This document shows positions 11,062 to 20,200 of a stretch of DNA of 33,344 nucleotides, in pieces. Every line of letters begins with the position of its first letter. Position 1 is the first letter of the stretch. The position numbers were made by a program, and so were the translations under genes. Source of the stretch: Lingula anatina (lineage: Eukaryota; Brachiopoda; Lingulata; Lingulida; Lingulidae); assembly GCF_001039355.2 (NCBI RefSeq), contig NW_019773736.1, positions 999,347 to 1,032,690 on the forward strand. Direction: 5' to 3'. The notes beneath the pieces were generated by a model that worked only from the letters and a program-made list of their open reading frames with translations, did no database searches and was not told the origin of the DNA.

Positions 11062-13419
11062 TCAAAGTTTTACACATTCAATATTTTCATCATTTTCTCC
11101 CTGTTCTTTTTCCACTTCCTCTTCTTCCTCTTCCTGATCTGGTGCTTGGATAGCGAAGAATGTGGCGTTTTTGTCTGGGCTTATCCGTTCCACTATGAGA
11201 ACCGCCACTCCAAAGATAAAACAAGTCACTCCTGAAAGTCGAGAAAATATCTTAAGTGAATCATCCTAACTACTGACTCTACGCACTGACTGAAATCATA
11301 TTAACAAGCTTTAACTTAAAACACGCCTCCTCCTGGTGCTGAGTAGCATACAGAAAAGCCGGTGACTATACGAGTACGTTGGAAACGAGAGGAGGCAAGT
11401 CTGGTCTGTTAATCTGATTGCATTCAGCGAGAGTCCCCGTGGAGTTTTTGCACAGTAGCTAGGGGAATTCAATCAATTGTGAACGGTCCCTATTATTACA
11501 GGGCACGAAGTTTTTCTTTTAATTTTTATAGCATCTAGTTAACCTTGCATAAAATGCATTTATCATTATAACCATGGTTTGTTACCTGTCGCCAGAGCCA
11601 GCCAGTAACACCAGCCCAGAACCACCGGCATCTTCCCATTGCTGAAAGGAATGGCCAGCTGGTTCCAGGTGACCGCTGCGTACACCACGTTAGCCATCAG
11701 CAAGCAGCCAGCGGTGATTAGGGTGGCCTGCGCTCCTCGCCGCACCGACATGAAGTATAGGACGCAAGACAACATCCACACCGCGAACGCCGCCCTGAAA
11801 GTGATGATGTCATAAAAGGCATTTCAGATTATTTAAATGAAAAAAAAATTGTGAAGTATGATTTTTAGATGGTTTAATAGAACTTCGTTTACTGACTACA
11901 GCAGTAATGATATTAAATTAGCGACATTTTATCATGATTTGAAAATAAGATAAGAAACTTGAAGTCAATACAAAGATCACCCACGCTCTTTCCTCCTTTC
12001 GAAATAAAAATAAACAAATAAAGCATAAATTTTATCTAAAGGTACAATTAAAAAATAATGTTATAATAAGTCACAACTTACCACATGAAAATATAGCAAT
12101 AGTGCCCAGCCATTCGGAAATTTCTCCCCCATCTTGCGTTTCCAGCGTCTGTGGCGAGGTATTCGGCAATATAGAGAACCGGCAGCGGCAGGCCAACTCT
12201 TAAACCCTGCTTAAAATCTTTCTTCAAGGAAGAAACTTTAAAGAAGAAAAACTCAAGTGATAAAAACACCGATTTAGATTGAAACAATTACATAACAGAA
12301 TAAAATTCACTGTAATAAAGTAAAAAAGGAAATACTTACCTCCAGTCATTTTGAAAACTTCGTTGTAATTGATAGTTTCGTTCAGTTGTTCTTCCGGGAT
12401 TCCTAAAGTAAGGCAAAAATATAATGTCACTCAAGATAAATCAGCCTTAAAAATAAGACACTGATACCCTGATGTTGAATATTCTCTATAAATTCAATAT
12501 GTACATTTATATTAGCATTTAACCACGTATTTTATTACCTTTCATCGTAACATTTACTTCTTTTAACCCAACGTGCATTCCAATACTGACAGAAACTTTG
12601 TCGGCGCTGGTTGGCTTGTACTCGGCGCTGGTGTTAATACCGGCTGTATACCAACCATGCCCGTACAGCGACACTGCAATGAGATGAACAGGCGATGAAA
12701 TGGCGCACTGAGATCAAGTTGATCCTCGGACTAATGAATTCGCGGATCAAATATGGCGCCACCCCCTTACCCACTTGAAAACGTGCCAAAATTTAATTGC
12801 TCTGCCCCCGCTGGGACGGTGCGCGTGGGAGGCGGGAATCCATTGTCAAGTGCGCGCCATATTTGATACGCGGACTAGTTAGTCCGCGGATCAACTTTGT
12901 TGTGAATGCTCTCAAACAATATCATTGATCAACGTAAATAATTCACACTGTGATAGCGATAAGAAAATATCGCTTACCTAAAATGGAGGCACTGATCGTG
13001 GCTGCCACAAGATACCGGAGAAGACTATTTAATCGCTGAAATGAAAAAAATTAGAAAGGCAATATGTGGCTCTACAATGTGTAATCAGTTGAGCGTAGAT
13101 TGAGCTGCTCAACTTTTCTTTGATGCCTTGTGCACTATTGAATGCTGCACCGTTTTTAATGAAAGAGTCCCACAAGGAAGGAACACGGAAGGAAACTTAT
13201 TTATTCGCTTTTTTTTTTAAACCTGTTTGGCCTTTTTATATAAAATGTCACACCCACCTCACTGGCAGGTATTCCCACTAAGACACACAGGTAAGCGATT
13301 GCGACGATTACGACCAACGTGATCACCGCCCCCAGGGTGACGTCTTCTGTGACCGCAGACGGAGTAGACGGGTAAAGGCTGGGCCCGGGCGCATTACGAA
13401 ACCCCGTGAACGTGGTCAT
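11062..13419 (-). CDS. DUOXA: Dual oxidase maturation factor (DUOXA), 7 coding exons, 316 aa
   Basis: Coding exons in transcript order: 13258-13419, 12978-13035, 12539-12673, 12340-12402, 12082-12235, 11586-11794, 11062-11231. All junctions are GT-AG and keep frame; the sum is 951 nt with a TGA stop. DUOXA proteins are multi-pass ER/plasma-membrane partners that let DUOX mature, reach the surface and make H2O2. Diagnostic segments: N-terminal GPSLYP; helix 1 about residues 28-50; helix 2 about 56-73; a long extracellular loop with sequons at N87, N114 and N126 and the family signature QLNETINYNE (124-133); GLPLPVLYIAEYL (154-166); AGHY (182-185) opening helix 3; two further helices; and a cytosolic tail that is strikingly acidic (EEEEEEVEKE). 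Length is close to the human proteins. The start at 13419 fits the family; an in-frame ATG at 13464 would add 15 basic residues. The gene is divergent to DUOX, its functional partner. No breaks were seen. Confidence 0.93.
11396..11490. mobile_element. Partial copy of the locus MITE family, DUOXA intron 6
   Basis: The segment TTAATCTGATTGCATTCAGC, followed by GAGAGTCCCCGTGGAGTT, closely matches a subterminal block of the element at 19170-19431 (there TTAATCCGATTGCATTCAGC followed by GACAGTCCCAGCGGAGTT). The partner inverted arm is not clear, so this is probably a truncated copy. It lies in the intron between the last two DUOXA coding exons. Confidence 0.5.
12713..12902. mobile_element. MITE with about 45-bp imperfect terminal inverted repeats, DUOXA intron 2
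   Basis: The left arm (from about 12713: AAGTTGATCCTCGGACTAAT, then GCGGATCAAATATGGCGCC) matches the reverse complement of the right arm (to about 12902: AAGTTGATCCGCGGACTAAC, then GCGTATCAAATATGGCGCGC). The right arm also contains a self-complementary 20-mer, CGCGGACTAGTTAGTCCGCG. The element is about 190 bp and has no coding capacity. Its GC content is higher than the surrounding intron. It lies wholly within the intron separating exons 2 and 3 of DUOXA, so it should be spliced out. The superfamily is unknown, and a clean target duplication was not identified. Confidence 0.7.
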
Positions 13420-13698
13420 GATCTTTCTGCGTCTTTGCTTCTTGTCAGTGCTAAAATTGACCATAATTTCTGTGTAGTGAATTCCTACGTATTTGACATG
13501 ATCACTTTTTTATCAATATGCTCAGGGAAAGAACTGAATATTGTAAATTCTGCTCCGTCGCCTGAAAGTGAATGTTTGCAAACAAAACCTTGGGTTCCAT
13601 GCGAGGAGTCGGAAGCAAATTTTCAGCATCCAAATAATTGAATACTGCCAAATTCAACATAATACACAGAATGGTAATAATCATACCTTGTGTGGTGC

Positions 13699-13700
<2 letters not shown>

Positions 13701-13758
<58 letters not shown>
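13701..13758. repeat. Compound (CT)n(CA)n microsatellite
   Basis: About 19 CT units run directly into about 10 CA units, roughly 280 bases upstream of the DUOXA start codon. This is perfect and hence probably length-polymorphic. It may lie in the 5' UTR or promoter of DUOXA. Confidence 0.95.
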
Positions 13759-16183
13759 GTGTCACCAATTAAGTAATAATTCAGACTTCACTGATGTATT
13801 GCAGATAACCGTAAACTAGTTTGAAAATCCCAGCTCTAACCTACCAGAATCTAATCGGTAGGGCCTATACACCACACCCTCTGCGCCACGACATTGTCTG
13901 TCTCTCTTTCCTTCAATTATGTTTTCAAGGTTGTACGTGTTACAGCAAAAAGGAGTCAAGAAAAACAACTCACTTCACTACGCCAGGGATTTTTTTTGGG
14001 TGAGCTGTGATTGGTCCAGAACTTAATGCGTTCTTCTCAGGTCAACTGTGACTCTTCTGGCTCAAGGGTGCCCTATTGGTCAAACCGTGGACAATGGCAA
14101 CGCGGCGACAGAGGTCAATCAAGTTTTATAGCGTTTCTACCAACGAATAATACACCTCCTTGTTTCACCTAAACGGTGCACTTAATTTCCTTTGACGGTG
14201 ATGTTGATCCTTACTGACATTTGCAGGCCTCAGTCTTGTAAAAAGAAAATAGAACCTTTGATTTATGATCAACGGGGGCGAACAATGCCACCGCAAGTTT
14301 GTGCAAACTAAAAGCACAATAGAGGTATGAGGTACCTGTTTATTACTCCTATTTCTTCGCAGACATTGGTTGCGAGAGTTTGACTTCATATCTGTGTAAC
14401 GTGCTTCAAGGTATAAATTGTTGCGCTTGCAGTGATATAACACATATAAAAAGAAAATCAGGCTGAGGAAGTACACGCAAGGTGCGTGGCTTCGTTGGTG
14501 AGTACCTGTGTGGAAAGAAGTATCGCAATCTTGATCACTCCGTTCAATCAGTATGCTTAGAATTGTTAGATTTAATTTTTATTTACCATTTAAGAATAGA
14601 CTTTTTTATTTCTCGGAGGGAACTAAGCTTACACTGCTTAACTTGGATACCAACTACTGTATTATCCGGTATATTTCAGAAAGAAGAAAATAGGTTGAAA
14701 AAGTAAGAAAAAAGTGATCTATTAGACTTCATTTTAACCAACAGGTTGTATCTTCTTTAACATCCACGAGATTTCAGGGGAAGTCGAATTTTTAAAGACC
14801 ATTTTCAGTAGACATATTCTTTTTTAATATGCAACAACAAATACTTGCATTACAATGCTTCGTTGAAAAGAGCCAATAACAATCTCTCAAAATGACAGAT
14901 TGTCGCGACAAATTGAGCGACAGAGTGGGTGAAAACGGGGTGTGATTTCTCTACTCCAATAGTGTGTGAAAGCTTACTTTGATGAATTTAAAAATAATCA
15001 TTCAAAGGAAACGTGTTTATTTCATAAAATCAATATTCAATATTCGGTTCGAGCGTATTTATTCAAAATTACAGGTCTACGTGCCCAGAGTGCGGCACAA
15101 TTTATATCAATACATTGCCAACGATCAACGCGAATCTTGGAAATACTCTGGCACGACCTTGCTTCGTCCTAATACCTTTATTTGTGTTTCCAAATACACG
15201 TTAGTTCACGTCAGTGATGACATTGAAGATGTGACCTTGCGTCATGTACCTCTCCCTACCTTTTTATTGTTAACAGTATTTGTGCCTCTATATTTACCTA
15301 ATTTAAGTAAGCGCTTTTTGTATGATGTGTGGTTTATTAATTCTATTAAAAGTTATGTTCCCTCTTCACTTCGTGTTCTACAAAAGGGGCATGCCAAAAA
15401 AATAGTTTTATTAGTTTATTCAAATGTGTTTGTTTATGCAAGGTGGTATATAGATTAAAAATTCTTATCAAAATAAAGCAGTTATTATAAATAATAACTG
15501 TGCATCTTACAGCTTATCTTGGTCTCACCTTGCTAATGATTGATTCTACTGATTAATGGTTCTTTTTAAATTCGTTCACCCGTCGCGAAAATATTAAAAA
15601 AATGTTTTCGTTTGGTCTCCATTCGCCTATATAAAAATTGTAGAGAGAACCCCTATGAATGGCGTCATCTGGGAAGATTGTATCTTTTTATTTCATGCTC
15701 CTTATTCACTGTGAATTTCAAAAAACTTGTTGGCACAGGGTCATCGCAATTTTGTATTACAGGGGACATTCGAAAATACTACCTTTTAGCGGTATGCATT
15801 CAGCCTTGTGTATCAGGTTTGCCGAAAACACAGACACAAAGCGCATGAATATTTTTGCGACATGTAGGTCTATTATACGGAGATTAAGTGAAAAAGATGT
15901 TTCCAGCATTATTATATTTAATGAGACGTGCTCCTCTTTGTATGAGTAAGGGTAAATGAATATCTGACCTGAGGATTAACGACTGATGAAATCTCAATAG
16001 TACTTATTTTTAAATAAATTGAGACTACGGTCTATATACCTTTTATACAAGTTAACAGTGGCTTGGTTTGCTGTAATGTGATATTTCCCCAGTGTGGGAG
16101 GAATTTACAGTAAACAGTTAAATAATAGCGCGTCGTCTCTATAGAAATCTAAAGGACCTATGGTTCAGATGTCGCACGCCTTA

Positions 16184-16354
16184 AGGGAGCATTCAGATAG
16201 ACTCATCGTACTAGCAGGGGTCGGTCCAACTCTGCAGGAGCTGCTCGAGGAAGCGCATCAGACAATTAAGCTGATTCCACTGATTGCACTTAACGAGAAT
16301 CCCCGCAGAGATGGACCAACCCAGCTACTACGATTGTGAATCTGAATGCGCCCT
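16184..16354. mobile_element. MITE with about 50-bp terminal inverted repeats upstream of DUOX
   Basis: The left end AGGGAGCATTCAGATAGACT continues to GGTCGGTCCAACTCTGC. It matches the reverse complement of the right end, which begins AGGGCGCATTCAGATTCACA and continues to GGTTGGTCCATCTCTGC. The element is about 171 bp and non-coding. Its right end stops about 100 bases before the DUOX start codon at 16451 and only 7 bases before an upstream in-frame ATG at 16361. Terminal AGGGCGCATTC and an inner block (CTGATTGCACTTAACGAGAA) relate it to the elements at 19170-19431 and 22002-22221. A three-base TTA-type target site is possible but not clean. Confidence 0.7.
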
Positions 16355-16432
16355 ATCTGAATGGGGTCTACGCAAAAACATTGTGAACGATTTGGCTGTC
16401 ATGTAAACACACTTATTATGTCATCAGTTTCA

Positions 16433-16434
16433 GG
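16433..16434 (+). other. Possible 3' splice site of a non-coding first DUOX exon
   Basis: The sequence CATCAGTTTCAG ends at 16434, 16 bases before the chosen DUOX ATG, and could be an acceptor for an upstream 5' UTR exon. The pyrimidine tract is modest. If it is used, the in-frame upstream ATGs at 16361 and 16418 would be intronic, which would settle the start at 16451. Confidence 0.35.
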
Positions 16435-16450
16435 TAAAACCATATACATC

Positions 16451-17219
16451 ATGGGGACTTCACGGCGGCTCGTCACCTTGTTGTTATACGCATTTCTATT
16501 GAACGGTAAGTTAAGCCACTCACCTCGCCACGGTTCCTGTACAAGGATTTGTACGTCCTTCAATGTAGAAAATTCCAATGTTGAAATATGTCCTTTTTCC
16601 CCGGAGAAACTTTTAAGGGGATGTAACGTAGCCAACCAAATGAGCTTATCCAGTAACAAGGTTCCTTGGACTATTAAATATATGTAGACATACCTGTTGT
16701 ACGACTGTTTATAAACATATCGTCCAATGATAGCTCTGTCTAATATGATTTAGGCCTACATAACGAGTAACAGTTGTTCAGTGATCTGCAACGGTGATCA
16801 AAAGTTCAGCCATGTTAAATAATCGGTTGGTGTTATTGCTTTTAAACATGTAACTGTTTATTTTTCTACATTTGTATGGCAGCCGTATTTGCCGTTTGAA
16901 CTACACGTTGTATCCCTTCTTCTGAAGGCTCTCGGCGTAAAAAAACGCGAGGATTCGAATAGCCATAAGTATGCTTAAAAAAAAGCCCGACAACTACCCG
17001 ATTTCCCCCCCCCCCCAAGATAAAAGTCAGAGTTTAAGGCAACAGGCAGGATGGACGTAGCTGAGGGGGGGGGGGGGGAGGGGGGGTACATGTACATTTC
17101 GATGTTAAGTTGCTTTTACAACGTTATTATCTTTTTTATCCCAGGAGTTGGCGGTACTGCTTACGAGAGACTGGACGGGTGGTATAATAATTTGGCACAC
17201 CCTGACTGGGGGACCCCAG
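16451..17219 (+). other. DUOX: DUOX exons 1-2: signal peptide and mature N-terminus
   Basis: Exon 1 encodes [19 protein letters not shown]: a basic pair then a hydrophobic core, as expected for ER targeting. Exon 2 encodes [17 protein letters not shown], the conserved start of the DUOX peroxidase-homology domain (human YDGWFNNL). The junction splits a glycine codon. Intron 1 holds a C run at 17005-17016 and a G-rich run at 17065-17086, both close to the exon 2 acceptor. Confidence 0.85.
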
Positions 17220-20200
17220 GTAAATATCAAATATAACGTAGATAATGATGTAACAGTTCAACGAACACGCCTTTCACAATACACAATATCATTCATATAT
17301 AGGATATATAGGATAAAAGCATAAACATGATATTTATATGTTAAGATACAAAAACATCTGACACACATTGATGTTTGTGATTTTCTAGTGTTTGAAATGG
17401 ATTTGGTGACATACTGTAAACCTTAATGTTTTTGCCTTCTTACTTAGGGACCCGCCTGCTTAGAAAAGTCCCGGCTGTGTACTCTGACGGCGTGTATCAG
17501 CCCTCTGGCGCTGACTGGCCAAACCCACGCTTTATCAGTGAAACGGCGCTCAAAGGGGTCTCCGGGCTACCTTCCCACAAAAACAGAACGGTATTCTGGG
17601 CTCTGTTTGGTGAGAGTTAAGACTTTAATTTTTTCACGTCATATTATGTATCGCGTGTATTATTTTAATAATGTGACAACAGTGTATTAATTCAAGGCCC
17701 CGTTTAAATAAGAATGAATAAGAACAAGCAAATGATGGTGAAAGTGAAAAGCAACGCTATGCATGTGCATGTCATCAAATTTCTCGGGAAAATTCGAAGG
17801 CCTAGTCATATAAACTTAAATCTATATCCCCAGAAAATAAACCTAATTTTTTACGCTCAAGGAAAGATCAAAGATCAAATCAAATAAATGTTTAACTTTT
17901 ACACCACAATCTTATGTATACTTTCTATGAGGTCGTCATTCTTTCTTATTTGCGTCCTTTGTACAAATTTGACAAAATATTTCTCTCCCTCAAATATGCC
18001 AGAGCGATCAAACATTTGCTGAGCCTTAAGCCACAACCAGAGGAGATTTTACAAATAATTCCAGGTCAATTCGTCAGCCTGGAGAGTATCAAGGCCAGTG
18101 GCGCTGGGTGTCCTAGAGAGCTGACACCGGTGGCAATCCCTAAGTGCGACGCCCAGTATGACCGCGGGTGCACCGGGACTAAGAAAACTCCGTTTCTGAG
18201 AGCCCCCTATGACAAGAAATCCGGCCACTCCCCTGGCTCGCCCAGGGAACAGGTAAGTGAGGGACACCGGGATACCTTTTTATTCGGTAATTTAAATGTT
18301 CCAGATATGTTCTAGATATGCCTGTAAGACTAAGAGTGTGCGTTTTTTTAAAATAAATATATATAGATAATAGAAACACAATACATGGTCCATCCATTCT
18401 GTGCGATTTAAAGCACAATATGACATCTTTTTCTCAATTTTACATGCGTGTTTAGATTATTTGCGAAAAAAAGTCTAATACAAGGCAGTGCACGTGAAAG
18501 TGCACGTGAGTGCTACAGTTGTGCTGATCCTCAGACGTAATTGATATAGTCAGGCTTGTCTTTTAAATTTTACGGATGACCTTGTTCGCCCTTTTCTCCA
18601 TATTATAGATTCCGTTGATATTTACGCAACGTTAATCCAGATAATCATTTTTCTGCATTGTCATCACCATGCAGTTACAGAATCCAGACATTTTCTGACA
18701 GTCTTCCAAAAAATCAATTTTTTTTATCCATCAGAAAAAAAAGATGCCTGTCAATGTAAACTTGAAAAATTCTGACTTCTGGGAGACCCAGAAGACTGCT
18801 TTCGTCCACTGCTTTCGTCCTCCATAAGTATGGTTAAAAAAAGAGCCCGACAGCTGGACTTTCCGTCCACCCTTTTTTATTTATTTATTTATTTATTCAT
18901 TTATTTATTTATTTATTTTCAGATGAATGGAGCATCCGCCTTCATTGATGGCAGCGTCATTTACAGTAATAGTAAGGTGTGGAATAACGCTATGAGGACA
19001 TTTGTGAACGGCACCATGAAGTCTCGAGATGGAGATGGTCTGTGGCCGGTGCTGAACACGCCGTCAGTTCCTCTGGCGAATCCTCCTCCTGCTCGGGAAC
19101 ACGTACTGATGGCACCCGAGAGACAGTGGTGTGAGTATGGGGGAATAAATCACGACATCCACCAAACAGCTAGAGCGCGTTCCCAATGAAACTATTGTTT
19201 GTAAGTAGGTCGACCAGACTCTGCAGGGACCGTCGCAATCAGAATGCAATCAGATTCACTGAATGGCACGCTTCCTCGTAAAGCCGAGGGGTGATAAACT
19301 TTCGTGTGCGTTATGTCGAAGTAAAAAAGCTTCCAGAAGTAAATCAGTTAATCCGATTGCATTCAGCGACAGTCCCAGCGGAGTTGGATATATCAACGTA
19401 GAACGATAGTTTCATTGGGAATGAGCCCTTACAGACTCTGGTGCAAAATTTTTGAAGAAGAGGTTGATTTTCATTGCTTTTGTCGCAGAATATGATCTTT
19501 GTTGTGAAACATCTGATGCAACCTGTTGGACTTTGTTAATCTTAATTTTGAAATAACCCTCCATTGTTGGCAAAATTCAACATTTCGAAAAAATAACGAT
19601 ACATAACCTAACCACTTTGCAGTGCTTGGAGACCCGCGCCTGTTCCAGCACCCAGCCATGCTGGCGTTTGGCGTTCTGTTTTTTCGCTACCACAACAAAC
19701 TGGCCCAGGAGCTCGCGGCCCAGAACCCGGCCTGGGACGACGAGACCATCTTCCAAGAGGCGAGAAAGTGGGTCATAGCCACACAGCAGGTAACACGGGC
19801 TACATATACCAGTAGGATAGTATTTCGTAAAAATCGAACATTAAAACCAATTCTGCTATTGCAGTGGCCAATCAAAAATTACAGGAAAGGAACTGAGAAG
19901 ATGTACCTTGTTATTAGGAGTAAATAACGTTTAATTTGTGTTCCTGTCGTAAACCAGAAGAAACACATGTATAAACCAAGGAAAATATTGTATCTTTGTT
20001 AAATGGTGTTCAAAACCAGAAATTGGACTTTCCGTGCTAAGCAATTTCTTTTGCCTTGTATTTTTTTAGAACATTTACGCTTACGAGTTCTTCCCAGCAT
20101 TTACAAATACAGATCTCCCGGCATACTCTGGTAAGTTCATGAATACTGTGCTGCGGCAAGAATAAGATGTTCAATAGCAAGCACGAACACAGATAAAATA

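Larger units (their letters stand above)
13420..16450. promoter_or_regulatory. Divergent intergenic region between DUOXA and DUOX
   Basis: This 3.0-kb interval separates the two start codons and must contain both promoters. Visible elements are a CT/CA microsatellite at 13701-13758, a TATATAAAA box-like word at 15628-15636 (about 0.8 kb upstream of the DUOX ATG), a MITE at 16184-16354, and a possible splice acceptor at 16433-16434 just before the DUOX signal-peptide exon. If that acceptor is real, DUOX has a non-coding 5' exon and its promoter lies further left. The open frame at 14979-15458 has low-complexity AT-rich codon use and no recognisable domain; I do not call it a gene. Confidence 0.55.

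Noticed and set aside
13502-13768. Minus-strand open frame with an Arg-Glu repeat
   Set aside because: The repeat is the CT/CA microsatellite read in frame. It overlaps the region upstream of DUOXA exon 1 and has no support as an exon.
14979-15458. Open frame of 159 codons between DUOXA and DUOX
   Set aside because: Low-complexity AT-rich composition, no recognisable domain, signal or splice context, and a poor start context. It could be chance in an AT-rich intergenic region.
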